A stretch of DNA of 64,000 nucleotides from an uncultured Roseovarius sp. (GTDB lineage Bacteria > Pseudomonadota > Alphaproteobacteria > Rhodobacterales > Rhodobacteraceae). Under the pieces are notes generated by a model. It was given only the letters and a program-made list of their open reading frames with translations. It was not told where the DNA came from and made no database searches. Shown in pieces: positions 35,427 to 44,805 of this stretch. The stretch is taken from positions 1-64,000 of the forward strand of contig NZ_CANLER010000012.1 of the NCBI RefSeq assembly GCF_947489715.1, read 5' to 3'. Each line of letters starts with the position of its first letter. Position 1 is the first letter of the stretch. The position numbers and the translations under genes were made by a program.

Positions 35427-36527
35427 TCAAGCAGCCAACCTTTTTTCAAACCTCTGCTGTAGATTGGCCAGCTGTTTTGCAAGGAGCCAGCAGATGATCG
35501 CGGCAGCAAATCCCAGATAGCCATCGATCGCATAGTGCCAGCCAAGATGCACCGAACTGAGCTGTATCAAAACGGCAAATCCAACCATGAGCCACCCGAA
35601 GGTCTTGTGGAACTGAAACGCATGGAATGCGATGATCCAGGACATCGCCACATGCATGCTGGGCATTGCGGAAATACCTTTCATACCATTGCCGCTCTGA
35701 TACCCGTCCAGCAACATGGTTTGTAGTTCAAGCGCGGTCAGTGGCTGTACATCATTGATATCTTTGAGCATGTTCATGAGCGGCATAAACTGATCGCCAA
35801 AGCCGAATGCCTGGTAATAGACCGGCCCTACCGATGACAGCAGAATGGCAAGGACGGAACCGCTGATAATCCATATCAAAACGAACGCAAAAAGAAATGT
35901 GTTGCGGCGGTGCGGGTTGCCAATATCCATACAGGCGACAAAGGAAAAGAAATGCACCAGAAGTAGCCAGAAGCTATAGGCGCTGTCTGCGAGTTTTGTC
36001 ATCAAAGGGTTACCGAAAATCGGCGCCAGCAAGATATATGGATCAACCCCACCATGAAGAATGCGATCCCATTCTGCAAATGTCGGATCCCACGAAAATG
36101 GGTTCAGATAGGGAATGGTATCTTTGACGAATGAGAATATGGCGGCGAAATAAATGACGCAGGTAACGGCAACCATACCGCTCAAAAGCCTTTGCCGATC
36201 CCGAAAGAAGGTGTCACGCATGTCCGCGGCCAACCAGTTGATCGGTTTTTCGGGGCGGACGTTCATGATCATATTGGCAAAGCGCCAGATGATCATTGAT
36301 CCGATAAAGATCGGTATTGAGGCCAGTAACATCCACTTCATATTTGAAAAGTTGATCGAGTGGATCGGAACCGAAATCGCTAAACTGATGAGCTTGGCCG
36401 CAGCAAAATAGGACAGAACGATGAATATCAATATGCTGTTTTGCGTCAGCGCGGACCGGAACTGGAACTTTTCTGCACCGAACGCTTTCGAACTTGGCTT
36501 GGAAAACACATCAGATTGCATCGTCAT
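35427..36527 (-). CDS. PAP2-family membrane phosphatase
   Basis: The 366-residue integral membrane protein has about six to eight hydrophobic helices. The PAP2 catalytic motifs lie near its C-terminus: SAMPSMHVAMSW (about 287-298) and HLGWHYAIDGYLG (about 325-337), with the nucleophile His. The relatives dephosphorylate phosphatidic acid or polyprenyl diphosphate, or transfer inositol phosphate in sphingolipid synthesis; the substrate is unclear. Convergent with ribE and preceding the capsule block on its strand, it could recycle a lipid carrier, which is inference. Confidence 0.82.
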   Translation of the reverse strand: MTMQSDVFSKPSSKAFGAEKFQFRSALTQNSILIFIVLSYFAAAKLISLAISVPIHSINFSNMKWMLLASIPIFIGSMIIWRFANMIMNVRPEKPINWLAADMRDTFFRDRQRLLSGMVAVTCVIYFAAIFSFVKDTIPYLNPFSWDPTFAEWDRILHGGVDPYILLAPIFGNPLMTKLADSAYSFWLLLVHFFSFVACMDIGNPHRRNTFLFAFVLIWIISGSVLAILLSSVGPVYYQAFGFGDQFMPLMNMLKDINDVQPLTALELQTMLLDGYQSGNGMKGISAMPSMHVAMSWIIAFHAFQFHKTFGWLMVGFAVLIQLSSVHLGWHYAIDGYLGFAAAIICWLLAKQLANLQQRFEKRLAA

Positions 36528-36624
36528 AACAAAGGATCCCCAGAACTAGTTGGAGTTTCCTAGGCGGTAACTTTGGCGTGGCGTTGACTGTATCAAGTCA
36601 ATAATTTGGCAGCGGCAAGTGGCA

Positions 36625-37680
36625 TCAACCCCAGATATCCCCGATTTTGTAGCCCTCTGGGAAAGGATCCGTGGGGTCGAGCATGTAATTGGTTGTGCCA
36701 TAAATCCAGCCTTGGCCCGCCAATGTTGGGATTATGGCGGGGTAGGTACCAACGCTGGTAATCTCTTGGATACGACCAGTAAAAGTGGTTCCCATGGGCC
36801 CAGCGTTGACATAGTCCTGCCCCACTGCCAACTGGCCACGGGCGTGCAGAACAGCCATTTTTGCACAGGTTCCGGTGCCGCAGGGTGACCTATCCAGAGT
36901 ACCCGGCAAAGCGTGTGGACGATTTGGATCAAAGCCACCGGTTGAAAGCGTAATCGCGCCTCGGCCATCGGTATCGGGGGCGACCGGCGCGCCCCAAAGA
37001 TTGGTGATAGTCGGACCGGTGATCTCGGGGTTTTCCGGGTGCACAACGGGCAGTTGTTCTACTGTTGCGGCTCGGATCGCCTCGGAGATTTTGACAATCT
37101 CCGCCCCGTTATCGCCCCCCAGATCAACGCCCAGATGATCGGCATTTGCCAGAACAAAAAACATACCACCCCAGGCAATATCAACGTTGATGTGGCCCAG
37201 GCCGGGCACCTCGACCGAAGCGTCAAGATGCATGGCGAAAGCGGGCACATTGCGGAAGGTCACCCGGGTAACCTTGCCGTTTGCACACTCTGCGCGCACA
37301 GTGATCAATCCGGCGGGGGCTTCCAGTGTCAGCTCGGTCACTGGTTCTTGCATCGGCAAAATGCCGGTCTCAAGCAAGACCGTTACCACGCAGATTGCGT
37401 TTGAGCCGGACATCGGAGGATACTCGGTCTGTTCCATGATGATGAAACCGGCATCGGCGCGCGGATCGCATGGTGGCACGATGACATTACAGCACAGCGC
37501 CGGTTGGCCGCGCGGCTCTCGCAGCATGAGCAAGCGAATGTCGTCCGCATGCGTCTGCATCCATTGCATTTTTTCAAAAACGTTTTTGCCCGGCATATTC
37601 GGGACGCCCGCGGTGATCACTCGGCCCGGCTCACCCTCGGCGTGGGCTTCGACGGCTGTTATCATTCGTGACGTGCGCAT
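36625..37680 (-). CDS. Proline racemase family protein (hydroxyproline epimerase or dehydratase type)
   Basis: The 351-residue protein matches the proline racemase fold, including the second catalytic site DRSPCGTGT (Cys267). The first catalytic cysteine of racemases is replaced by Ser91 in PPMSGSNAICVVT. Cys-Cys members are racemases or 4-hydroxyproline epimerases and Thr-Cys members are trans-3-hydroxyproline dehydratases; the Ser-Cys type has been linked to mixed or weak activities, so substrate is open. A nearby ketoglutarate-semialdehyde-type dehydrogenase supports hydroxyproline catabolism. GAGGGGAT precedes the start. Confidence 0.85.
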   Translation of the reverse strand: MRTSRMITAVEAHAEGEPGRVITAGVPNMPGKNVFEKMQWMQTHADDIRLLMLREPRGQPALCCNVIVPPCDPRADAGFIIMEQTEYPPMSGSNAICVVTVLLETGILPMQEPVTELTLEAPAGLITVRAECANGKVTRVTFRNVPAFAMHLDASVEVPGLGHINVDIAWGGMFFVLANADHLGVDLGGDNGAEIVKISEAIRAATVEQLPVVHPENPEITGPTITNLWGAPVAPDTDGRGAITLSTGGFDPNRPHALPGTLDRSPCGTGTCAKMAVLHARGQLAVGQDYVNAGPMGTTFTGRIQEITSVGTYPAIIPTLAGQGWIYGTTNYMLDPTDPFPEGYKIGDIWG

Positions 37681-37743
37681 GGCTAATCCCCTCGATCAGA
37701 TCAAACCCTAGACCGATGGTATCGGAACCGTCCAGTCGCGAAT

Positions 37744-38613
37744 TCAGCTATCTGTCAAACGCGGAACAGCAGCACGATAGAGATGCCATGTGGCGTGCCC
37801 CAGGATGGGCAAGACGATAATCAGACCCAGGAAGAACGGAATTGACCCCAGAGCCATCAGCAACGCCACGATCAGCCCCCATTTGGCAATCGTCACCGGG
37901 TTTTGCTTGGCAACCTTTACCGATGTTGCGACGGCTACAGGGATGCCTGCGCGCCGATCAATCAGCATCGGAAAGGAAATGACGCTGATCACCAGAACGA
38001 TCGACGCAAAAACCAATCCGACACCCATGCCGATCAGGATCATCATCCACCCCGCTCCGGTCGTCAGCGTATCGACTGCAAAGGCGCTGACCGAAATCGG
38101 CGGCTCGGGACCCAGAGTGAAGCTGTAGATCATGATTGCGGCCATTATCCAAAGCACGAACATTGCAAAAAGATAGATGCCAAGTGCCATCACTGGCCCG
38201 ACGATATGCGCCCGTAGGGCCTGTAAACCGGCGCTCCAGCCGACCTCCTTGCCAGCCTCCCGTTGCTTGCTCATTTCGTAAAGTCCGATTGCAGCGATCG
38301 GACCCAATAGGGCGAACCCCGCAGCAAGCGGAAAGAGTAAAGGTAACAAGGCCAAATCCGATGAGACGACAACCAAGCAGATGCCGATAATCGGATAGAT
38401 TGCCACCAGAAACATCACATCACTACGAAAGTTCTTGAAATCATCTACGCCTTTCCGCAAGGCATTGCGGATTTCCGTATCGCCGATCTGCCGTGTTGGC
38501 GGCGGGATTGTCTCCTGACTTGCCATTGCATCGGCGACTGCCCCAACCGTTCGGCCTGTGCCAAAGACCGCATCAGCGGCCCATGTCAGCGGATTACCAA
38601 TCGTTTTTACCAT
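37744..38613 (-). CDS. DUF2189 integral membrane protein
   Basis: The 289-residue protein has a soluble N-terminus of about 65 residues. About six hydrophobic segments follow (for example VMFLVAIYPIIGICLVVVSS, LLPLLFPLAAGFALLGPIAA, WGLIVALLMALGSIPFFLGL). This fits the DUF2189 family of unknown function. AGGAGG lies before the start. It lies 63 bases upstream of the proline racemase gene on the same strand and 216 bases after the DUF3726 gene, so it may belong to the same transcript. Confidence 0.8.
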   Translation of the reverse strand: MVKTIGNPLTWAADAVFGTGRTVGAVADAMASQETIPPPTRQIGDTEIRNALRKGVDDFKNFRSDVMFLVAIYPIIGICLVVVSSDLALLPLLFPLAAGFALLGPIAAIGLYEMSKQREAGKEVGWSAGLQALRAHIVGPVMALGIYLFAMFVLWIMAAIMIYSFTLGPEPPISVSAFAVDTLTTGAGWMMILIGMGVGLVFASIVLVISVISFPMLIDRRAGIPVAVATSVKVAKQNPVTIAKWGLIVALLMALGSIPFFLGLIIVLPILGHATWHLYRAAVPRLTDS

Positions 38614-38829
38614 GATTTCCTCCTGACGTTCCGCTCAGGAGGACTGTCTTTGCCCATCCCGGGCTGATGTCTGTGTAATTTCTGTCGGATGCGCGCAACC
38701 GGCAGGCTACGGCACCAGTCTAGCAGATTTTGAAGCTACATCGCCTCACGATATTGCGACGCTGTTCGCCGCGGGGAAATAATTTTATAATTCAGTTGTT
38801 TAGTGGGTTTTCGCTACGGGTCCCATTCA

Positions 38830-39480
38830 TCAATCGTTGTCTGTTAGCCCTGCACCAGCGCCTGCAAGACGGCTTTCGGGTGTGTCGGGGGCATAGGTGC
38901 GATGGGCAAATGCACCCAGGACTTTGGCAGTGTCTTCGGGAATTTCGGCACGTAGATGGGCACGTTGTAAATCATTTACCGCAGCATCACTGATGCGCAC
39001 CGAAATGCTATCTGCTTGATCGGTTTGCAGTGTCGCATCTTTGGATAATTCGATTTGTCCGCGAGCGGTGATTGTGGCTTTCGTGCCCGGCCATTTGATT
39101 TCCATAGTTCTTCCTACCAGCTGCGCCGCACCGGCGACAAAGGGTAATAACAACATCGGAAAGGACGTCCGGCCAAGGTCAACGTCACGGCCTGCGGCGA
39201 TATCCGCTGCATGATCGCAGATGACGGCACCTGTGATGAGAGGGCAGAGTTGGCCGCTGTCCGCCGCCCAGATTCCCTGGGTTTCCAAAGGGCAAAGCGA
39301 TTCATAGACCTTGCCGTCATTCTGGGTGAGCAGCGCCGAGAGCATTTCTGGGCCTGGCAGACCTGTGCTGGCCAGCCAGCGAACGGATTTACCGGCCTCT
39401 TCGGCCAGTCCCCAGCTTAGTCCGGAACCGCGCGCCGCCTTGCGTGCCAGCCCTTCAACTTCATTCAATGACCAGCTCAT
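38830..39480 (-). CDS. DUF3726 family protein
   Basis: The 216-residue cytosolic protein begins MSWSLNEVEGLARKAARGSG and matches what I know as DUF3726, a family with no assigned function found mainly in Rhodobacterales. No catalytic motif is clear; the fold looks mixed alpha/beta with a central hydrophobic stretch (RTSFPMLLLPFVAGAAQLVG). I chose ATG 39480, which overlaps the stop of the 565-residue gene by four bases, so the two proteins are made together and may form a complex. It is the last gene of the four-gene unit. Confidence 0.75.
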   Translation of the reverse strand: MSWSLNEVEGLARKAARGSGLSWGLAEEAGKSVRWLASTGLPGPEMLSALLTQNDGKVYESLCPLETQGIWAADSGQLCPLITGAVICDHAADIAAGRDVDLGRTSFPMLLLPFVAGAAQLVGRTMEIKWPGTKATITARGQIELSKDATLQTDQADSISVRISDAAVNDLQRAHLRAEIPEDTAKVLGAFAHRTYAPDTPESRLAGAGAGLTDND

Positions 39481-41174
39481 GCGGATTGGTCCGACAGGTA
39501 GGGATAGGTCCAATCATCAGCGTTTCCGCTGGCTAGCTCATGCGGGAAAGGGGCGTGTTGGAACATGTTGATCCGCACCCAACGGTCGGATCGTGGATCG
39601 AAATGACAGGCTCCAAAGAACGAGAGTTTGGCCCGTAACAAATCAATCGGCATGACATCAGAGCTGATCGTGTTGTCCCGGATTTCCGCATAGGGGTGTT
39701 TTGCAGCAATTTGCGCGCGACGCACCACATGGCGATGTTCAGGATGGCGCAGCAGGAATATGGCAACGGGGCCATCAGCAAAGCCCTTGAGGTCGGCATA
39801 CATGCGCGCGGCATCACGCCCCGGGCAAAGCGGTTGTTCATAGGGTTCGATCGGTTCATCAAATCGTTCACCCATGCGCGGCTCCAGCTTTTCTTCTGAC
39901 ACGTACCAGACCCGCGCCTGCGCGTCGCGGCTGGTCCAGTCGATTTCCAGCGCCCAAGCATAGATATCTTCGATTAACGCCTTCAGCGTGGCTATGCTCA
40001 TTGATCCATCGATGCGGTAGAAATGCGCTTCGTCGGCGGACATGCAGCAGCTAAGCCCGTCGACCAGACCGCCATAGGGTTCCATCAAGATCGAGGCCAG
40101 TTGCTCCTGTCCCTCAACCGAAAGCGCGGTTTCGGCCCAGAGCCATAGGCGGTTCCAGGGAAGGTTGCTGGCCAGATCTGCGGTTTCCAGATGGCTACAC
40201 AGTGTCTCCATATCGGCGCGCAGATGTTTGAGCTTCTCAATTTGTACGGGATGCTCCGACGTCCAATAGTCCGAATGGAGTTGTGCGCGGGCTGCTATCC
40301 GGCGGAATGCAAGGGCCTCGTCATCGGTCGCCGAGGGCAGGGAGCGAATGCGCGCCAGAGCCTCTTCGCGCGCGGAAATCCAATTACTGATCAGGGCCGG
40401 ATGGTTCAGCAAAAAAGGCGCCATGCCCAACCCGGTGGAATTACCGATGCCAAACCGCCGCCGCAGTGCCGGGTCCAGAGCAACTGCTGTATCCGGCGCG
40501 CGCAGTTTCGCCATATGTTCCACCAGGTCCATGACAAAGGCGCGGGTCAGAAAGACCGAGAGCATTTCGATCTGGAACGGGCCCTGGCATTCGGACCGGT
40601 GCGATGATTGTTCACGGTCTGCTGCGCCGAATTTACCAGAGCCATAGACTGCCGTGGTGCGCATCAGATACCCAACGTCCTCGATCTTCTCCAGATCGGG
40701 CTGTTGTCCTTTCGAAAGCATGCCGACGACATAATCCCACAAACGGACAGACCGGTTTGCACGCGAGAGCGACAGTTCTTTTTCGCTGACTCGGCCTGCT
40801 TCCTGTTTGGGAACGTTGCGGGACAAACGGTCGACATCCTCTTCGGTCGGGACCCCGTCGAAAAGCGTAAAGGTCGCGTCCCATTCGGTTGCAATCACAC
40901 GGTCGGAGCGTTTTTCGGGCGGCAGGTCATTGGCAAAAGCCACTAGTGAATAGCTGCGCTCTGGTCCATGGGCCGTATAAACAGCCCTGCCAACGCCACG
41001 TTCGTTGATGTCGAAAACGGAGCGTTCAAACGTCCAGCTCTCTGATTTCAGCCGTCGCAGCAGCACCCGCATAAACGACAGGCGAGATTGGTGAAAAGAA
41101 CCCATGCGTTCAAGCCGCATAACAACATTAGGGTCTCGGGGGGCGATGGTGCGGGTTGGATCAGGGTTTTGCAT
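39477..41174 (-). CDS. Conserved-looking 565-residue protein of unknown function
   Basis: I do not recognise this family. The protein is soluble and charged, rich in Arg and Glu, with no signal peptide, membrane helix, Rossmann motif or P-loop. Stretches that look conserved-like are GNSTGLGMAPFLLNHPALIS near 255, YGSGKFGAADRE near 172 and FFGACHFDPRSDRWVRINMF near 525. AGGAGG lies seven bases before ATG 41174. It overlaps the DUF3726 gene by four bases and follows the M19-like gene by 42, so it acts in the same pathway. It may be an enzyme or the large partner of the DUF3726 protein. Confidence 0.75.
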   Translation of the reverse strand: MQNPDPTRTIAPRDPNVVMRLERMGSFHQSRLSFMRVLLRRLKSESWTFERSVFDINERGVGRAVYTAHGPERSYSLVAFANDLPPEKRSDRVIATEWDATFTLFDGVPTEEDVDRLSRNVPKQEAGRVSEKELSLSRANRSVRLWDYVVGMLSKGQQPDLEKIEDVGYLMRTTAVYGSGKFGAADREQSSHRSECQGPFQIEMLSVFLTRAFVMDLVEHMAKLRAPDTAVALDPALRRRFGIGNSTGLGMAPFLLNHPALISNWISAREEALARIRSLPSATDDEALAFRRIAARAQLHSDYWTSEHPVQIEKLKHLRADMETLCSHLETADLASNLPWNRLWLWAETALSVEGQEQLASILMEPYGGLVDGLSCCMSADEAHFYRIDGSMSIATLKALIEDIYAWALEIDWTSRDAQARVWYVSEEKLEPRMGERFDEPIEPYEQPLCPGRDAARMYADLKGFADGPVAIFLLRHPEHRHVVRRAQIAAKHPYAEIRDNTISSDVMPIDLLRAKLSFFGACHFDPRSDRWVRINMFQHAPFPHELASGNADDWTYPYLSDQSA

Positions 41175-41216
41175 CGTCGGCCTCCTTGGCTTGAATGGGA
41201 TGTAGAACGGTTGAGA

Positions 41217-42203
41217 TCAGATGGTAATTACCGGTGCAAAATTTTCGTCGTAAAAGCGTAACCAGTTGTCACCCATCAGGCCGGCCACTTCGGTTTCGTC
41301 AAAACCGACTTTACGTAGGCCGGCCTCGATATTGCCGAAATCGCGATTGTCTTTGAACCAATCCGGCTGCGGTGGGAAGCCCGGCGCACTAGCCGATCCT
41401 TCGCCATAGTCGATTTCCTTGGACCAGCGACCCACGCGCATCCATTCGACGATACTGTCGGGCTGATCCTGGCAGAGGTCGCTGCCGATGCCAAAATTTT
41501 GTGCACCGAAGGTTTCGGCGGCTGTCGCGATCATTTCGCAGAAACTGTCCAATGTGCAGTCGGACTTACCCTTCAGGTGATGCGGATACATCGAAAAACC
41601 CATCATGCCGCCGTTTTCGATGACCGCGCGCACCACGTCGTCACGCTTGTTGCGCAGGGCGGGCTGCCATGAATGTAGATTGGCGTGGGTAATAGCGATC
41701 GGGCGTTCCGAAATCTCTGCTGTTTCGATGGTCGAGCGATCTGCGGAATGGCTCATGTCCACGACCAGGCCAACCCGGTTCATTTCCTTGATCACCTGCT
41801 TGCCCATGCGGGTGATGCCGGGGTCTTCGGCCTCGTAACACCCGGTCGCAAGCAGCGATTGGTTGTTATAGGTCAGCTGCATGAAACGCGCACCAAGCTT
41901 GTGCACGATTTCAACCAGCCCGATATCATCCTCGATCGGGGCAGGGTTCTGGAAGCCAAAGAAGATCGCCGTGCGACCGGCCTCTTTGGCCTTGCGCACA
42001 TCGTCACCCCATTCGCCCCGGCAGATCAGATCCGGGTATTGTTCGAACCAGCGGTTCCACTGTTCGAGGTTCAGAACCGTTTCGCGGAAATTCTCGTGGT
42101 ACGAAATCGTGACATGGATGGCGTCGACATCTCCTTCGCGCAACTGGCGGAAGATTTTTTCCGACCAGTTGGCATATTGCAGATTGTCGATCCGATACGT
42201 CAT
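41217..42203 (-). CDS. M19 (renal dipeptidase-like) protein with altered metal ligands
   Basis: The 328-residue protein follows the M19 membrane-dipeptidase pattern in its middle and end: RFMQLTYNNQSLLATG, KEMNRVGLVVDMSHSADRST with the zinc His, PIAITHANLHSW with the second zinc His, and a C-terminal GDNWLRFYDENF. The usual HxD motif reads HVT (DAIHVTISYHENF), and the bridging Glu position reads Gln (FFGFQNPAPIED). Metal binding and the reaction may therefore differ from peptide hydrolysis. No signal peptide is present, so it is cytosolic. It overlaps the aldehyde dehydrogenase gene by four bases. Confidence 0.82.
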   Translation of the reverse strand: MTYRIDNLQYANWSEKIFRQLREGDVDAIHVTISYHENFRETVLNLEQWNRWFEQYPDLICRGEWGDDVRKAKEAGRTAIFFGFQNPAPIEDDIGLVEIVHKLGARFMQLTYNNQSLLATGCYEAEDPGITRMGKQVIKEMNRVGLVVDMSHSADRSTIETAEISERPIAITHANLHSWQPALRNKRDDVVRAVIENGGMMGFSMYPHHLKGKSDCTLDSFCEMIATAAETFGAQNFGIGSDLCQDQPDSIVEWMRVGRWSKEIDYGEGSASAPGFPPQPDWFKDNRDFGNIEAGLRKVGFDETEVAGLMGDNWLRFYDENFAPVITI

Positions 42204-43651
42204 GCCGGTGTTCCTGCCGCGATGTAGGCGGTTTTGACCGTGGTGTAGAATTCCTTGGCGTAGGTGCCCTGTTCACGCGGACCGTAAGAGCTGTCGCCGC
42301 GACCGCCGAAGGGCACATGGTAGTCGGTACCAGCGGTGGGCAAGTTTACAGTGACAACACCAGTGCGCGCGTTACGGCGGAAATGTGTGGCGCGGGCCAG
42401 GTTTTGCGTGACGATACCGGCGGTCAGGCCGAAATTGGTGTCATTGACCGTTGCAATCGCTTCGTCATAGCTGTCGACCTTGATGACAGCGGCCAGCGGC
42501 GCAAACATCTCCTCGCGGTTGATCCGCATGTTATTGTTTGTGTTCAGGAAAACGCCGGGGGTCATATAGTAGCCTTCGGTCGCGCGTTCAACACGGGCGC
42601 CACCGCAGGCCAGCTCAGCGCCCTCAGATTTACCTAGATCGACATAGGCCAGGTTTTCGTTGAGTTGCTGTTCGCTGACCACCGGCCCGATCTGTGTACC
42701 TCCTGCCAATGCGTGATCGACCTTCATCGCTTCGGCGCCTTTGATCAGTTTTTCGACAAAGGCGTCATGAACGCCCGCATGCACGATCAGGCGCGACGAG
42801 GCAGTACATTTCTGACCCGAGCCGCCAAAGGCTCCGCCCAGGGCCAGGGTGACGGCCAGATCGACATCGCCATCATCCATCACCGCAAGGGCGTTCTTGC
42901 TGCCCATCTCAAGCTGAACCTTTGTCAGGTTCTGAACGGCGGCAGTGGCGATGCCTTTGCCGACCGGCACAGATCCGGTAAACGAAATTGCATTCACTTT
43001 GGGGCTTTCGACCAGACGCTGCCCCACATCGCGGCCTGCCCCCATGACCAGGCTAAACAGACCCGCAGGAATGTCCTGACGGCTGATGATTTCGGTCAGG
43101 GCTACGGCCGAGGCAGGGGTGACATTGGCAGGCTTCCAGATCACCGCATTGCCATAGGCCAGCGCCGGGGCGATTTTCCAGCTGGCGGTGGCGGTGGGGA
43201 AGTTCCAGGGGCTGATGATCGCAACGGTGCCAATCGGCTCGCGGCGCACATCGACTTCGATGTTCGGGCGTACGCTGTCGGCGTTCTCACCCAACTGACG
43301 CAGGCATTCGGCGGCGTAGTAGGTAAAGAACTGTCCGGCGCGGAATACCTCACCCTTGCCTTCGGCCAGCGGTTTGCCTTCTTCCCGGCTGAGCAGCGTG
43401 CCCAGCTCTTCGGCGCGTGCCATCAGCTCATTACCGATTGACATCAGAACGGCCTGTTTGCGCTCCATGCCATAGCCAGCCCATTCTTTTTGGGCGCTTG
43501 TAGCTGCATCAAGCGCCTGTTCCAACTGGTCGCTGCTTGCCTGGGCATATAGTCCGATCAGATCGCTCAGATCGGATGGGTTACGGTTCTCAACCTCACC
43601 TGTGCCGGCGACCCACTGACCTGCGATGAAATTATGCTGTGATTGGCCCAT
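42200..43651 (-). CDS. Aldehyde dehydrogenase, alpha-ketoglutarate-semialdehyde type
   Basis: The 483-residue enzyme has the aldehyde dehydrogenase motifs: the cofactor region ISPWNFPTATASWKIAPALA, FTGSVPVGKGI, the catalytic Glu in QLEMGSKNALAVMDD and the nucleophile Cys in GGSGQKCTASSRLIVH. Overall it resembles enzymes oxidising 2-oxoglutarate semialdehyde to 2-oxoglutarate, the last step of hydroxyproline and pentose routes; the exact aldehyde is inferred. I chose ATG 43651 (MGQSQHNFIAGQW) with AGGGGAC before it. It heads the four-gene unit, 114 bases after the LysR gene. Confidence 0.88.
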   Translation of the reverse strand: MGQSQHNFIAGQWVAGTGEVENRNPSDLSDLIGLYAQASSDQLEQALDAATSAQKEWAGYGMERKQAVLMSIGNELMARAEELGTLLSREEGKPLAEGKGEVFRAGQFFTYYAAECLRQLGENADSVRPNIEVDVRREPIGTVAIISPWNFPTATASWKIAPALAYGNAVIWKPANVTPASAVALTEIISRQDIPAGLFSLVMGAGRDVGQRLVESPKVNAISFTGSVPVGKGIATAAVQNLTKVQLEMGSKNALAVMDDGDVDLAVTLALGGAFGGSGQKCTASSRLIVHAGVHDAFVEKLIKGAEAMKVDHALAGGTQIGPVVSEQQLNENLAYVDLGKSEGAELACGGARVERATEGYYMTPGVFLNTNNNMRINREEMFAPLAAVIKVDSYDEAIATVNDTNFGLTAGIVTQNLARATHFRRNARTGVVTVNLPTAGTDYHVPFGGRGDSSYGPREQGTYAKEFYTTVKTAYIAAGTPA

Positions 43652-43765
43652 AGGTTGTCCCCTTTTGATGCAGCGTGTCTGGCAAGAATCTTCATCTCTA
43701 TTACCGCACATCGCAACGATTCAGGCAAATGCAAACTTATTAATTAAACTTCAGGAGAATTGAAT

Positions 43766-44647
43766 TTAACTGTGGATGATCGAGATGTCTGCCTGACGGA
43801 TCGCGTTGGCCAATGCCAAGGCCGCTGGCGTCAACATATGCGCGGCGGGCGTCACCATCCAGACCTCGCGCCTGGCGGAGCAATCGGTCAGCGGAAGGAA
43901 TTCAAGATCCAGAAATTCTGGTAGTACAGCAAGCTCGGGCAGGATCGTCACGCCAACACCGGCGCGAACAAGGCTTAGGATCGAGGCTGTGTTAGGCACC
44001 ATAAGCTGCGATGCGTTCAGGATCGGTGCGAAACCTTCGTCGTGTATTCCGTAGCACAGGCCGTTGGCGATGAAGTTTACACCTTCCAGATCCGCCCAGG
44101 TAAGCTCTGACCAATTCTGTGCCAACGGATTATCAACCGGGCAGACGACGCCGAACCGATCCGAAAATATCAACTCCCGGTCGAAACCCGGCATATGTCG
44201 CAATGTGGCCATTCCGATATCTGCGCGTTCGGATGTCAGTTCGCGTTGTACTGATGCGCTGTCGGCATCGCGCATGTCAATCCGAACGCCTGGATGCTTT
44301 TGCATGAACTCTTGCAAGATATTCGGTAACACGGCCTGCGCAACCGATGGTGTCACGGCTAGGCGGACATGTCCCAACTCCGCGCGCGATAGCCCTTCGA
44401 TTGCGGTAACCGTACGCTCAAAGTGTTCAAGCTCGCGCCGGGCCTCAATCAAGACCATTTCGCCCAAAGGTGTCAGGCGGGACTTGCGGGCGCTTTCGAA
44501 GAGAGCGGAGCCGACGTGATCTTCGAATTGACGTAACATCATCGACACCGCCGAAGGCGTGCGCCCGAGTGTCTGTGCCGCATCTGCCAGGCTGCCTTGA
44601 TCGGCAACCGTACGGAAACAACGAAGCATTTCGATCTTGATTGCCAA
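43766..44647 (-). CDS. LysR-family transcriptional regulator
   Basis: The 293-residue protein has a LysR N-terminal winged helix (MLRCFRTVADQGSLADAAQT, then LGRTPSAVSMMLRQFEDHVG, about 6-50) and a substrate-binding domain (LGHVRLAVTPSVAQAVLPNI from about 90). It is encoded directly upstream of and in the same direction as the aldehyde dehydrogenase unit, so it is the likely regulator of that pathway. The inducer is unknown. Its 5' region is shared with the divergent epimerase gene. Confidence 0.9.
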   Translation of the reverse strand: MAIKIEMLRCFRTVADQGSLADAAQTLGRTPSAVSMMLRQFEDHVGSALFESARKSRLTPLGEMVLIEARRELEHFERTVTAIEGLSRAELGHVRLAVTPSVAQAVLPNILQEFMQKHPGVRIDMRDADSASVQRELTSERADIGMATLRHMPGFDRELIFSDRFGVVCPVDNPLAQNWSELTWADLEGVNFIANGLCYGIHDEGFAPILNASQLMVPNTASILSLVRAGVGVTILPELAVLPEFLDLEFLPLTDCSARREVWMVTPAAHMLTPAALALANAIRQADISIIHS

Positions 44648-44805
44648 ATTCAGAGCGCCTTAATTTTCTTGGATGTAAACAAGTACACCTTAACAACGCG
44701 TATATGCCTGTCAATTGTAGGAAATGAATTCCCTGAGCGCCAAGCAGGGTTGTTCCAACTGCATCCTGCCGCTATCGCTTTGATAAACAGTGGGGAATGG
44801 TCGCG

